This document shows, in pieces, positions 1-16,397 of a stretch of DNA of 64,000 nt. Source of the stretch: Brevundimonas poindexterae. Its GTDB lineage: Bacteria > Pseudomonadota > Alphaproteobacteria > Caulobacterales > Caulobacteraceae. The translations under genes and the position numbers were made by a program. The notes under the pieces were generated by a model. The model ran no database searches. It worked only from the letters and a program-made list of their open reading frames with translations, and was not told where the DNA came from. Where the stretch lies: contig NZ_JAIVLL010000001.1 in NCBI RefSeq assembly GCF_020524625.1, positions 558,001 to 622,000 of the forward strand. Direction: 5' to 3'. How positions within the stretch are numbered: position 1 is the first letter of the stretch; each line of letters starts with the position of its first letter.

Positions 1-2877
<2,877 letters not shown>

Positions 2878-2982
2878 CTCAGTTCCTTAGCTGCGGCGAC
2901 TGCCGCGAAAATCAATGAGGAGAGGGCTTCGGGAGGCGGACTGCCCTCCCCCGCCGCGCGGGAGAGGGCCTTGATGTCCGGA

Positions 2983-7098
<4,116 letters not shown>

Positions 7099-7114
7099 TC
7101 CTGTTTCCCAATCG

Positions 7115-7132
7115 GCGGGCCGGACGGCCCGC
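7115..7132 (-). other. Hairpin in the rpoB 5' leader
   Basis: A perfect 7-bp GC stem (GCGGGCC/GGCCCGC) with a 4-base loop sits just ahead of the rpoB ribosome-binding site. It has no T tract, so it is not a standard terminator. The 299-base gap 7099-7397 that contains it holds no convincing gene and must include the rpoBC promoter; I could not assign -35/-10 boxes with confidence. A role in leader control of rpoBC is only a guess. Confidence 0.3.
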
Positions 7133-7397
7133 AGTCAAAGCAATGACCCGTGGCCGCCGACGGCGGTCCCGGGCCTTACGGATGTCGGTGTCCACCCTCG
7201 ATCGCGGGCCGCGGGCCTCTGCGATCAGGACACCAGTCATGTCGGCTCCCTTGGGGAGGAGCGCGCCTTCGCACCGGTCGGAGGGCAACGGACCGGGCCT
7301 CGGCGCTGTCGCGCGGACTCGTTACAGAGTTGTGCGGAACGCGGTGATATACTCGCTTTTCCGACGAAATAAAGGCCCCCGGTGAATTTCCTGCGGA

Positions 7398-7676
7398 CTA
7401 GCCGCAGGTCACCCGCTCGATGATGCCGGTCTCCTGGTCGAAGAAGACGTTCATCCGGTCCGCCTGATAGTCCATGGTCACGGCACAGGTGGTGCAGGCC
7501 GTGCGGACATTGGCATCGGCAGCAAAGCTGACGGCGGCGATGTTGCGCCCGATCAGGCTCTGGTTCTGCGCGGCCCCGCAGGTGTCGGTCGCGCCACCGG
7601 GCATGGCGGTGTCCGGCGTCGGGGCGCAGGCGGCCAGAACGGCCAGGCTACCGGTCAGAAGGGCGGTACGCATCAT
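7398..7676 (-). CDS. I78-type peptidase-inhibitor-like lipoprotein (copy 1)
   Basis: A 92-residue secreted lipoprotein. The N-terminus MMRTALLTGSLAVLAAC is a lipobox signal with Cys17 as the predicted lipidation site. The mature part matches the peptidase inhibitor I78 pattern: a Cys near residue 33, LIGR at 41-44, an R-x-x-C stretch followed by T-x-DY, then R-x-N, and D-x-x-x-G-I-x-x-x-x-CG at the C-terminus. I78 proteins are small serine-protease inhibitors related to potato inhibitor I, so a periplasmic protective role is inferred. GGAGA precedes the tandem ATG codons at 7676/7673. A second, diverged copy lies 62 bases upstream. The reading frame extends further 5' but those residues lack family similarity. 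Confidence 0.8.
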   Translation of the reverse strand: MMRTALLTGSLAVLAACAPTPDTAMPGGATDTCGAAQNQSLIGRNIAAVSFAADANVRTACTTCAVTMDYQADRMNVFFDQETGIIERVTCG

Positions 7677-7738
7677 GATCGTGGGTCTCCATGCTTTGAC
7701 TGTCGAAGGGCTAAGGCGCGCCGGACCAGCCGGTTCCC

Positions 7739-8095
7739 TCAGCCGCAGCTGACCTGGGTCACCCGGTTGGTTTCGGCGTCGTAGAGAATGTTCAGCAGAT
7801 ACGGGGAATGGGCCTCGGTCCGCGGGCAGGTGGTGCAGGCCACCCGCCGGTTGGTCAGGTCGACCGGCACCGGGATCTCGCTGCGGTCCTTGCCGACCAG
7901 CCACTGGAGGGAGGATGCGCGGCACAGGTCATTGGGGTCCTGAACCTCGACCGCCGCCTCGGCATAGGGCGTCCGGCCGGCAGGCGCGTCGGGCACGACC
8001 ACCACGCCGACCGGGCGGGTGGGCAGGGGCTCGGGCGGGGCACAGGCGCTGAGGCCGAGGGCCAGCGCCGCCAGGATCAGCCCGCCTTTTCCCAG
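7739..8095 (-). CDS. I78-like lipoprotein (copy 2), start codon uncertain
   Basis: Its C-terminal region parallels copy 1: LCRASSLQWLVGKDRS, R-R-V-A-C-T-T-C, a DAET turn and a terminal SCG. A lipobox LGLSAC follows a hydrophobic stretch, so it is probably an outer-membrane or periplasmic lipoprotein of about 118 residues. No ATG, GTG or TTG lies near the signal peptide in this frame. The CTG at 8095, closely preceded by GGAGGG, would give a plausible signal sequence and overlap the end of holC by 19 bases. The nearest GTG is far upstream inside holC. The product is well supported; the start is not. Confidence 0.6.
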   Translation of the reverse strand: MGKGGLILAALALGLSACAPPEPLPTRPVGVVVVPDAPAGRTPYAEAAVEVQDPNDLCRASSLQWLVGKDRSEIPVPVDLTNRRVACTTCPRTEAHSPYLLNILYDAETNRVTQVSCG

Positions 8096-8538
8096 CGTCC
8101 CTCCAGCGTCTGCCGCCAGTAGCTGATGTCCGCGCCCGCGGCCTTGAGCGCCTTCCAGCGTTCTCGCGCCTGCATCAGCGCCGCCTCGTCCTGACCGTCG
8201 AATAGGATGAAACACCGTTGGAAATCCTCCGTCGGCCCAAAGTCTGATCCGTCGACAATGAACAGGGCCTGAGCCTGGTTCACATTGTCGGTTCCTGATG
8301 TGAACAGGATCGGTTGTCGCCCGGGATGAGGGTCGGAACTGTGGCCATGCGCGAGAAAACTGTCGTCCCGCCAGGTCCACAGCGCCTCGCCCAGGTGCCG
8401 GGCGAGGTCTGTGTCGGCGACCCGGACCTGGGCCCGCAGGCCAGCCTGCATCACCTTGTCCAGCAAGGTCGGCAGCACCTGCTCCAGACCCGACCGTTCG
8501 AGGTGGTAGAACCAGATTTGCGGGCCCTGACCGGCCAT
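8077..8538 (-). CDS. holC: DNA polymerase III chi subunit
   Basis: A 153-residue chi subunit of the replicative polymerase clamp loader, which links the holoenzyme to SSB. Family landmarks are the N-terminal IWFYHLE, the DTDLARHLGEALWTW region with the downstream SFLAHG, and the FILFDG block near residue 117. Length matches the family (about 150). It starts 22 bases after the aminopeptidase stop, the common alphaproteobacterial order pepA-holC, and its 3' end overlaps the proposed I78 copy 2, suggesting cotranscription. Confidence 0.93.
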   Translation of the reverse strand: MAGQGPQIWFYHLERSGLEQVLPTLLDKVMQAGLRAQVRVADTDLARHLGEALWTWRDDSFLAHGHSSDPHPGRQPILFTSGTDNVNQAQALFIVDGSDFGPTEDFQRCFILFDGQDEAALMQARERWKALKAAGADISYWRQTLEGRWEKAG

Positions 8539-8560
8539 GGCTTCCGGCCCCTCGCCTGCC

Positions 8561-10036
8561 CTAGCCCTCGTAGGTGTCGGCGATCATCCGGTCGAGCGTG
8601 CGCACGCCGAAGCCGACGCCGCCGTCCGGCACGGTCGACCGCTGGCTCTTGCTGACCCAGGCGGTCGGCGCGATGTCGATGTGCGCCCAGGGGGTGTCGT
8701 TGATGAAGCGTTTCAGGAACAGGGCGGCGGTGATCGAGCCACCGGCGCGGCCGTTGCCCATGTTCTTCACGTCCGCGGCGGGCGAGTCGATGTGACGGTC
8801 GTATTGATCCGGGATCGGCATGCGCCAGAAATTCTCGTCGACCTTGGCGCCGGCGTCGAGGATCGGCTGGGCCACCGAGTCGTCGTTCGAGAACACCCCG
8901 GCGTAGTCCATGCCCAGCGCGACGATCATGGCGCCCGTCAGGGTGGCCAGATCGATCATGAATTTCGGCTTGAAGCGGTCCTGGGTGTACCAGAGGCAGT
9001 CCGCCAGAACGAGGCGCCCCTCAGCATCGGTGTTCAGCACCTCGACCGTCTGGCCCGACAGGGATTTGACGATATCACCGGGGCGCTGGGCATTGCCGTC
9101 GGGCATGTTCTCGACAAGGCCGATGACACCCACCGCATTGACCTTCGCCTTGCGGCCCGCCAGCGCGTGCATGAGGCCGGACACGGCGGCCGCGCCGCCC
9201 ATATCCCACTTCATGTCTTCCATGCCCTCGGGCTGTTTCAGCGAAATGCCGCCCGTGTCGAAGCAGACGCCCTTGCCGACGAAGGCCAACGGCGCATCGC
9301 CCGACTTGCCGCCGTTCCACTTCATGATGGCGACGTGGCTGTCGCGGCGGCTGCCCATGCCTACCGCGAGCAGGGTCCGGAAGCCCAGCTTCTCGAGCTC
9401 CTTCTCGCCCAGAATCTCGACTTCGAGGCCCAGCGATTCGAGCGCCTTGCAACGGCTGGCGAATTCTTCGGGGTAGAGGACGTTGGCGGGCTCCGAGACC
9501 AGGTCGCGGGCAAAGATCACGCCGTCGGCCACGGCCGACAGGGGCTGGAACGCCGCCTCGGCGGCCTTCACATCGGCGCAGACCACGGTCAGGCTCGTCA
9601 CCGACGGGATTTTCTCGGGCTTCTGGCGGGTCAGATATTTGTCGAAGCGATAGGCAGCCAGCTTGATGGCGAAGGCCACGCGGGCGGCCTGTTCGGCGCT
9701 GAACGAGCGGGCATCGACGGTCAGGGTTTCAGCCCCGCTCATCTTGACCGCGTGGAAGGCCGCTCCCGCCGCTTCCTCGATCGCCAGATCCGTCAGCTCG
9801 TCGCGCTTGCCCACGCCGGCCAGCACGACCACCGACGCGTCCAGCCCATGCGGAGCCGACACGACGAGCGTCTTGCCCTTGCCGCCGGTGAAGCGGCCGG
9901 ACTGCATGGCGCGCTCGAAGGTGCCGCCGGACTGGCCGTCCAGGGCCTTGCCGCCGTCGCACAGCTTGCGGCCCTCCCCGACAAGCAGGGCCAGAGCCTG
10001 CGGTTGTCCCAGATCGGCAGCAAAGGCGATGTTCAT
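8561..10036 (-). CDS. pepA: Leucyl aminopeptidase (M17)
   Basis: A 491-residue cytosolic M17 metallo-exopeptidase that removes N-terminal residues from peptides. The C-terminal catalytic domain carries the family signature NTDAEGRL, with metal ligands and the following LADCLWY helix, as well as FVGKGVCFDTGGISLK. The ATG at 10036 is preceded by GGAG at good spacing; the frame runs on to 10174 but that would place the start inside the divergent lptF promoter, so the shorter form is chosen. The 140-base gap to lptF must hold two divergent promoters. Confidence 0.95.
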   Translation of the reverse strand: MNIAFAADLGQPQALALLVGEGRKLCDGGKALDGQSGGTFERAMQSGRFTGGKGKTLVVSAPHGLDASVVVLAGVGKRDELTDLAIEEAAGAAFHAVKMSGAETLTVDARSFSAEQAARVAFAIKLAAYRFDKYLTRQKPEKIPSVTSLTVVCADVKAAEAAFQPLSAVADGVIFARDLVSEPANVLYPEEFASRCKALESLGLEVEILGEKELEKLGFRTLLAVGMGSRRDSHVAIMKWNGGKSGDAPLAFVGKGVCFDTGGISLKQPEGMEDMKWDMGGAAAVSGLMHALAGRKAKVNAVGVIGLVENMPDGNAQRPGDIVKSLSGQTVEVLNTDAEGRLVLADCLWYTQDRFKPKFMIDLATLTGAMIVALGMDYAGVFSNDDSVAQPILDAGAKVDENFWRMPIPDQYDRHIDSPAADVKNMGNGRAGGSITAALFLKRFINDTPWAHIDIAPTAWVSKSQRSTVPDGGVGFGVRTLDRMIADTYEG

Positions 10037-10176
10037 GAAGCACTCCCACGCGGGCGAACGGCCCGGTTCCCGGTTACACAATACAAAAAGAGGCGTTCCG
10101 TTTCTTCCGACCGCCTCGATGTGTATTAGATGCGCGTTATCGACACGGCCCGCAACCGGGCGAAATTTTCCCACCG

Positions 10177-11316
10177 ATGACGCTGATTCAAGGCTACCTT
10201 TTTCGCCAGTTGCTGCTGCCGGTCGCCGGGGCGTGTGCCGCGCTGGTGGGAATCGGTGTGCTGAGCCAGAGCCTGGAGCAGCTGGAATTCGTGGTCGAGC
10301 GCGGCCAGAGCCTGTGGCTGATGCTGAAGTTGACGCTGCTGGCCGTGCCCCAGCTGCTGGGCGTCATCCTGCCGATCGGCCTGTTCGTCGGGGCCCTGGT
10401 GGCCCTGACCCGGCTGCAGCGGGAGCAGGAACTGACCGCCGCTCAGGCCGCAGGCATCACCCGGGTGGCTCTGATCCGGCCGGCCGCCAAGCTGGCGGTG
10501 ATCGTCATGGCGCTGGGCCTGCTCATCAATCTGGTCATCCAGCCCTGGTCCCAGACCACCGCGCGGACCGAGGCCTTTGCCGTGCGGTCCGATCTGGCCG
10601 CGCTGCTGGTGCGCGAGGGCGAGTTTGTACAGAGCGGCGACGGCCTGACGGTCTATGTGCAGGAGATCGAGCAGAACGGCCTGCTAAAAAACCTCTTCAT
10701 CTACATCCGGGACGGCGAGACGACCCAGACCTGGAGCGCCGCCGAGGCCCGCTTTGGCCGCGTGGACGGTGAGCCCGTGCTGACCCTGATCGGGGGGTCG
10801 AGCCAGCAGTTCTCCTCGGCCGGAGTGCTGAACCTGCTGTCGTTCGACACCTATGTCTTCCCCTTGGGCGGCTATGCGGAGGGGGCCGAGCAGCCCCGCT
10901 TCAAGCCTTCCGATCTGGGGCTCAGTGACCTCTTCATGCCGCGGCCGGAGATGATCCCCTCGGTCGGCACCCGCAATGAGCTGCTGGCGGAGGGGCATTC
11001 GCGGCTGGCGTCGCCGCTCTATGCCCTGACCGCCATGGCGCTGGCGCTGGCGGCGATCCTGGCGGGGTCGTTCAGCCGCACCGGCTATGGCATCCGCGTG
11101 GCCAAGGCGGCGGCCGTATTCCTGCTGGTGCGGATCCTGGGCTACGGCGTGGTGGCCGCCGCCGCGTGGACGCCCTGGCTGAACCTGTTGCAGTACGCCT
11201 TTCCCCTCGTGGTCACGGCCCTGGCGGTCGCCATGCTGTTCCGGGCCCCGAGGCGCGGACGCAGGCTGGACCTGTTCGACTGGCGCGCCCTGATGCCGGG
11301 GAGCGCCCGGGCATGA
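10177..11316 (+). CDS. lptF: LPS export ABC transporter permease LptF
   Basis: A 379-residue inner-membrane permease of the YjgP/YjgQ family, which with LptG and LptB2 extracts lipopolysaccharide from the inner membrane. It shows three N-terminal membrane segments (from about residue 12 to 120), a periplasmic jellyroll region, and three C-terminal segments (about 270-360), the expected topology. The start ATG opens with the typical IQGYLFRQLL sequence. Its TGA stop overlaps the lptG ATG by four bases, so the two are translationally coupled. Confidence 0.95.
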   Translation: MTLIQGYLFRQLLLPVAGACAALVGIGVLSQSLEQLEFVVERGQSLWLMLKLTLLAVPQLLGVILPIGLFVGALVALTRLQREQELTAAQAAGITRVALIRPAAKLAVIVMALGLLINLVIQPWSQTTARTEAFAVRSDLAALLVREGEFVQSGDGLTVYVQEIEQNGLLKNLFIYIRDGETTQTWSAAEARFGRVDGEPVLTLIGGSSQQFSSAGVLNLLSFDTYVFPLGGYAEGAEQPRFKPSDLGLSDLFMPRPEMIPSVGTRNELLAEGHSRLASPLYALTAMALALAAILAGSFSRTGYGIRVAKAAAVFLLVRILGYGVVAAAAWTPWLNLLQYAFPLVVTALAVAMLFRAPRRGRRLDLFDWRALMPGSARA

Positions 11317-12434
11317 GCTTTCGTCCTCCCCGCCTGTTCAGCCTCGGCCGGATCGAACGCTATGTGCTGATCCAGCAGGCCCGGTCGCTGACCGTCGCCC
11401 TGGCCATCATCGCCAGCCTGATCATGCTGATCGACTTCGTGGAGATTTCGCGGGGCGTCGGCTCGGACGTCGATCTGTCGGCGCTGCGCATCCTCGGCCT
11501 GATGGCGATGAAGTCGCCGGCCGTGATTCTGCAGCTGATGCCGTTCGTCTTCCTGTTCGGGACGCTGGCCGCCTATGTGGGCCTGAACCGGCGCAGCGAG
11601 CTGATCGCCATGCGGGCGGCTGGACTGTCGGCCTGGCGGTTCGTGCTTCCGGCTGCCGGAACCGCCCTGATCTTCGGCATCCTGACCATCACCGTGCTGG
11701 GTCCGGTGGCGGCCTGGGGCGACGGGGTCTTCCAACGCGAGCGCACCCGTCTGTCAGCCGCCCCCGTGGAAAGCGACCGTCCCGAAGCCGTCTGGATCCG
11801 CGAAGGCAACAGCCAGCGCCAGATGATCATTCGCGCCGAACAGCAGGACCGGGCCCGGGCGCGCCTGACCGGCGTGACCTTCTTCATCTATACGGTTGGC
11901 GAAAACGGCGCTCTCAGCTTCGTCGAACGGCTGGACGCCGCCTCGGCCTCGCTGACCGCCGGCAGCTGGCGGCTGGTAGACGCCGTAGGGGCGCAGACAG
12001 GCCAGCGGGCCGTGTCCTATGCGCGGCTGGACCTGCCCTCGAGTCTGGCGACAAATGAAGCCTTCGCCCGCTTCGCCCGACCGCAGTCGACCTCATTGTG
12101 GGCCCTGCCGACCCAGATCCAGCGGGTCGAACAGGCCGGCTTTTCCTCGACCGCCTATCGCCTCCGGCTGCACCAGCTGCTGGCCACGCCCCTGATGTTT
12201 GCGGCCATGTCGATTCTGGCGGCGGCCTTTTCGCTCCGCCTGATGCGGCTGGGGGATCTGGCGCGCATGTCGATTGCGGCCGTCATCCTCGGTTTCGCCT
12301 TCTTCTTCGTGAACCAGACGTTCGCGGCCTTCGGCACGGCGGAAGTGATTCCGCCCTTTCTGGCCGCCTGGCTGCCTCCGGTTCTGACCGGGCTCGCAGC
12401 CTTCACCCTGCTGTTCTATACGGAGGACGGCTGA
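11313..12434 (+). CDS. lptG: LPS export ABC transporter permease LptG
   Basis: A 373-residue partner of LptF with the same six-membrane-segment layout and opening LGRIERYVLIQQ. The start is the ATG at 11313 in the ATGA overlap with lptF; the longer frame back to 11166 lies wholly inside lptF. The gene is followed 22 bases later by lptD, so inner-membrane extraction and outer-membrane insertion of LPS are encoded together. Confidence 0.94.
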   Translation: MSFRPPRLFSLGRIERYVLIQQARSLTVALAIIASLIMLIDFVEISRGVGSDVDLSALRILGLMAMKSPAVILQLMPFVFLFGTLAAYVGLNRRSELIAMRAAGLSAWRFVLPAAGTALIFGILTITVLGPVAAWGDGVFQRERTRLSAAPVESDRPEAVWIREGNSQRQMIIRAEQQDRARARLTGVTFFIYTVGENGALSFVERLDAASASLTAGSWRLVDAVGAQTGQRAVSYARLDLPSSLATNEAFARFARPQSTSLWALPTQIQRVEQAGFSSTAYRLRLHQLLATPLMFAAMSILAAAFSLRLMRLGDLARMSIAAVILGFAFFFVNQTFAAFGTAEVIPPFLAAWLPPVLTGLAAFTLLFYTEDG

Positions 12435-12456
12435 GCCGCCCCCGTTCGAGGTTGAT

Positions 12457-14940
12457 GTGAAGCAAGACAGGATTTCGTCCGGCCCAGCGGCCGCCCGGCC
12501 CGGCCGCCAGAAGCGCGGCGCCCTGCGCGGGCGCCTGCTGGCCGGTGCGGCAAGCCTGGCCTGCGCGCCCCTGTTTCTGGCCGGCCAGGCCCTGGCCCAG
12601 GACGCCACGCCCCCCGCGCCCGCCGACGGTCTGGCGCCCGAGGCGGTCTACATGGACGCGGGCAGCGTCTCGCGCGACGGCGATGTCCTGACGGCCGAGG
12701 GCACGGTGGACGGCGAGCGCGTCTTTGCCCGTTTCCGGAACCACACCCTGCAGGCGCGCCGCGTGGCCTATGACCTGGCGAACCAGACGGCCACGGCCGA
12801 GGGCCAGGTCGAGCTTGTCGCTCCGGACGGGACGGTCGTCTATGCCTCGCTGCTAGAGCTGGAAGACGATCTGCAGACCGGCGTCGCCGTCGACTTTGCC
12901 ACCCGGCTCGAGAACGGCGCCAGCCTGATGGCGGCCACGGCGGTCCGGCGCTCGGAAACGCTCAACGAGCTGAACTACGCGCTGTTCACCCCCTGCCCCA
13001 TCTGTGACGAGGAAGGGCGGCCCAAGACACCCAGCATCTCGATCCAGGCCGAGCGGGTCGTCCAGGACGAGGCCCTGCGCGCCATCCTGTACCGGAACGC
13101 GGTCTTCAAGATCGGCGGAGTGCCGGTTCTGTATCTGCCCTACTTTGGCCACCCCGATCCGACCGTCGAGCGGGCCAGCGGCCTGCTGGTGCCGATCATC
13201 GAGTTCGATCAGGAACGCGGCCTGTCGTATGAGCAGCCCTATCTGATCGTGGTGTCGCCGTCCGAGGACTGGCTGATCAGTCCCCAGCTGAACACCGAGG
13301 TCCTGCCGCTGCTGAACCTGCAATGGCGGCGCCGGTTCGCCGACGGCACGATCGTGGCACGCGGGGGCTATACCTATGAGCGGACGTTCGGCGATTTCGA
13401 CATCGACGACGATGGCATCGACGATGTGCCGACCCCGCTGGACCGCGAGCACCGCAGCTATCTGCTGGCCCACGGCCGGTTCGACCCGGACGGGCCGTGG
13501 CGCTGGGGCTTCACGGTCGAGCGCACCTCGGACAAGACGCTGTTCGACCGCTATGACATCCGAAATCCCTATCAGGACAACGGCCTCTACTATGGGGATG
13601 AGCGACGCCTGATCAGCCAGATCTACGCCGAGCGCCAGACGCGGCGCAGCTATGTTTCGGCCGCGGCCTTCGACATCCAGAGCCTGCGGATCGCCGTGGC
13701 CAATGAGGCGGCGCCTGGACTGAACGTGTTCGAGGCCGACAGCAGCCTGCCCTTCGTCGCCCCCCTGATCACCGCGCGGTGGGAGCCGGAAAGCCCCGTG
13801 CTGGGCGGTCGGCTGAGGCTGAGCGGCTCCTCGGTCGCCCTGTTCCGTGACGACTATGTCGGCTCGCCGATCCTGCGGCCTGAAGTGGTACCCGATCCCG
13901 TGCCAGCAGGCCTGTCAGGCGTGGACAGCCGTCGCGTCACCGGCCGGTTCGACTGGCGCCGGGCGATGGTCAGCCGCGCCGGGGTCATCTGGGAGCCGTT
14001 CGTGGACGGCCGGGTCGATCTGTATTCTCTCGACGACCTGCCGCCGCCGTTCGACAGCGGGTCCGAGACCCTCAGCCGCGGCCGCCTGAGCGCCGGTCTG
14101 GATATCCGCTACCCGCTGGTGAAACCGCTGGCCGGCGGCGGAGACCTGATCGTCGAGCCGCATGCCCAGCTGTCGATCTCGACCGCCAGCGACCTCGATC
14201 CGCGCATCCCCAACGAGGACAGCCAGACGCTGGAGCTGGACGCCGGCTCCCTGTTCCGCATGGACCGCTTCCCCGGGTTCGACCTGTATGAGGGGGGTGC
14301 GCGCCTGACGCTGGGCGCGCGCACGACCTATCACTGGGGGCCGGCACGCGAGGCCTCGATCTTCATCGGCAAGAGCTGGCGTGATGATGACGAGCCGGGC
14401 CTGCTGGCGGTTCTGCCCGATCCGACGCTTCCGGCCGTGCCCGCTCTCTACGACCCGACAGGGCTGGCCTCGTCGTCCTCGGACTGGGTGGTGCAGGGCA
14501 GCTTCACGGCTACTGACGGCATCCGTGGCTGGGGCCATGCGACCTTTGACGACTCGGGCGATGTGCGCCGCGCCGAGGCCTCCGTGGATGCCACCTGGCG
14601 GCGCCGCGACCGCGCGACCGTGACCTATATCGTCGACCGGTCGAACCCGCTCGGCGGCCCGCTGAACCGGAACTATGAGTTCGTGGAACTTCAGGCCCAG
14701 CAGTTCATCTGGGGCAATTGGGGCATCGCCGGCACGGGGGTGATGGATCTGGAGCGGGACCTGATCACCCGATCCGAGGTCGGCCTGCTGTTCGACGACG
14801 ACTGTTTCCGGTTCGAACTGGGGTATCGGCGCGACAACACGCGGGTTCGCCCCAGCGGCCCGTCCGAGGGCGTCTACATCCGCCTAAACCTCGCCACTTT
14901 TGGAGGGTCAGGCTATGACCGGAATGACAGGCGCTGGTAG
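12457..14940 (+). CDS. lptD: LPS assembly outer-membrane protein LptD
   Basis: An 827-residue outer-membrane translocon that inserts LPS into the outer leaflet with LptE. It has an arginine-rich n-region and a signal peptide ending ALAQDA near residue 48, an OstA-type N-terminal domain (about 60-190), then a large beta-barrel ending in an aromatic-rich strand. Two cysteines in CPICDEEG could take part in the family's disulfides. The start is GTG at 12457; the overlapping ATG at 12455 is immediately followed by a stop. It heads the conserved lptD-surA-pdxA-rsmA order. Confidence 0.93.
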   Translation: MKQDRISSGPAAARPGRQKRGALRGRLLAGAASLACAPLFLAGQALAQDATPPAPADGLAPEAVYMDAGSVSRDGDVLTAEGTVDGERVFARFRNHTLQARRVAYDLANQTATAEGQVELVAPDGTVVYASLLELEDDLQTGVAVDFATRLENGASLMAATAVRRSETLNELNYALFTPCPICDEEGRPKTPSISIQAERVVQDEALRAILYRNAVFKIGGVPVLYLPYFGHPDPTVERASGLLVPIIEFDQERGLSYEQPYLIVVSPSEDWLISPQLNTEVLPLLNLQWRRRFADGTIVARGGYTYERTFGDFDIDDDGIDDVPTPLDREHRSYLLAHGRFDPDGPWRWGFTVERTSDKTLFDRYDIRNPYQDNGLYYGDERRLISQIYAERQTRRSYVSAAAFDIQSLRIAVANEAAPGLNVFEADSSLPFVAPLITARWEPESPVLGGRLRLSGSSVALFRDDYVGSPILRPEVVPDPVPAGLSGVDSRRVTGRFDWRRAMVSRAGVIWEPFVDGRVDLYSLDDLPPPFDSGSETLSRGRLSAGLDIRYPLVKPLAGGGDLIVEPHAQLSISTASDLDPRIPNEDSQTLELDAGSLFRMDRFPGFDLYEGGARLTLGARTTYHWGPAREASIFIGKSWRDDDEPGLLAVLPDPTLPAVPALYDPTGLASSSSDWVVQGSFTATDGIRGWGHATFDDSGDVRRAEASVDATWRRRDRATVTYIVDRSNPLGGPLNRNYEFVELQAQQFIWGNWGIAGTGVMDLERDLITRSEVGLLFDDDCFRFELGYRRDNTRVRPSGPSEGVYIRLNLATFGGSGYDRNDRRW

Positions 14941-14968
14941 GCAGGGTTCCGGACGCGCGCTCGCGGGT

Positions 14969-14997
14969 TTGACCTGACGCCGAACTACGTTGATACG
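14969..14997 (+). promoter_or_regulatory. Candidate promoter ahead of surA
   Basis: TTGACC, 17 bases, GATACG: a near-consensus housekeeping layout in the 128-base gap between lptD and surA. This would let surA-pdxA-rsmA be transcribed separately from lptD. It is judged by eye only. Confidence 0.35.
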
Positions 14998-15068
14998 GGG
15001 CTGAGTTGATGCGGGGCGAGTTGCCGACGGCGCCTGCACCGAACCGGTATGAGGAATCAGAACGAACC

Positions 15069-16397
15069 ATGCGTTTCATGCGTACAGTGATCGCGGCAGC
15101 GGCACTCCTGGCCGTGGCCGGACCGGCCCTTGCCCAGACCCAGCCGCCTGTTTCCGCCGGTACCCTGAACCCCGCGGCCGACCGCCCGGCCCAGCCGCGC
15201 GCGCAGGAGCCCCAGTTCCAGATCGCCGACGGCATCGTCGCCACGGTCAATGACCGGGTGATCACGGGCTATGACCTGCGCCAGCGCATGCTGCTGCTCA
15301 TCGTGATGAGCGAGGTCCAGCCGACCGCCGAGAACGTCGCCCAGATCCAGAGCGAAGCCCTCGACATGCTGATCGAGGAGCATCTCCAGGCCCAGGAGAT
15401 CGCCAAATACCCGACCCTGATCATCACCGATGAAGAGGTCGATGCCGAGATCGCGGCCATGGCCCAGCAGGCCAATCTGACGCCCGAGCAGTACATGCAG
15501 GCGCTGGCCCAGGCGGGCATTCACCCCAGCACGATCCGCGAGCAGATCCGCACGGCCATCGGCTGGCGGGAGCTGGTCGGCGGGCGCTTCGCCAGCCGGG
15601 CCCGCGTCAGCCGCAACCAGGTCGAGCAGACCCTGCGCCAGTACGAGGAAGCCGCCACCAAGAAGCAGTACCTGATCGGCGAGATCTACATCGAAGGCGC
15701 GCGGGTCGGCGGTATGCAGCAGGCCATCACCGGTGCCCAGCAGCTGATCCAGCAGATGATCCAGGGCGCGCCCTTCCAGGCCGTAGCCCAGCAGTTCTCG
15801 GCCGCGCCGTCGGCCGTGCGCGGCGGTGACGCCGGCTGGGTGGTCGAGGGCTCAGTGCCTCCGCCCGTGCAGCAGGCCATGGACAATCTCGATGTCGGCC
15901 AGCTGTCGAACCCCATCGTCGTCGATGGCGGCGTCTACATCATCTACATGCGCGACAAGCGGGACGGCGCGGCCTCCAGCCTCGTCAGCCTCAATCAGGT
16001 GATGGTCGAGCTGTCGCCGGATGCGACGGACGCGCAGGTCGAGGCTGCGGCCCAGCGCCTGATGTCGATCCGCCCCTCGCTGACCTGCGAGACCATGGTG
16101 GCGCGTGCCACCTCGGAAACCGGCCTGCTAGGCTCGGACCTTGGCGAGACCGAGGTGCTGAGCCTTGCGCCTCAGTTCCAGCCCTTCGCCCGCGAGGCGC
16201 AGGTGGGACAGATCAGCGAGCCGATCCGCACGCCCCTGGGCCTGCATCTGGTCGGGGTCTGCGGACGTCGCCTCGGCACGGCTGAAATGCCCAGCTACCG
16301 CGAGGTCGAATCCCGTCTGCAGCGGTCGAACCTGTCCATGCTGGGCCGCCGCTACATGCGTGACCTGCGCGCCGACGCCCTGATCGAGATGAAGTGA
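15069..16397 (+). CDS. surA: Periplasmic chaperone / peptidyl-prolyl isomerase SurA
   Basis: A 442-residue exported chaperone for outer-membrane proteins, including LptD. It has a signal peptide ending ALAQTQ (about residue 26), a SurA N-terminal domain with VNDRVITGYDLRQR, and parvulin-type domains (QFSAAPSAVRGGDAGWV region, then a second more diverged copy). ATG 15069 is chosen because it starts the signal peptide; upstream ATGs add non-signal residues. Its TGA overlaps the pdxA ATG by one base. Confidence 0.92.
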   Translation: MRFMRTVIAAAALLAVAGPALAQTQPPVSAGTLNPAADRPAQPRAQEPQFQIADGIVATVNDRVITGYDLRQRMLLLIVMSEVQPTAENVAQIQSEALDMLIEEHLQAQEIAKYPTLIITDEEVDAEIAAMAQQANLTPEQYMQALAQAGIHPSTIREQIRTAIGWRELVGGRFASRARVSRNQVEQTLRQYEEAATKKQYLIGEIYIEGARVGGMQQAITGAQQLIQQMIQGAPFQAVAQQFSAAPSAVRGGDAGWVVEGSVPPPVQQAMDNLDVGQLSNPIVVDGGVYIIYMRDKRDGAASSLVSLNQVMVELSPDATDAQVEAAAQRLMSIRPSLTCETMVARATSETGLLGSDLGETEVLSLAPQFQPFAREAQVGQISEPIRTPLGLHLVGVCGRRLGTAEMPSYREVESRLQRSNLSMLGRRYMRDLRADALIEMK

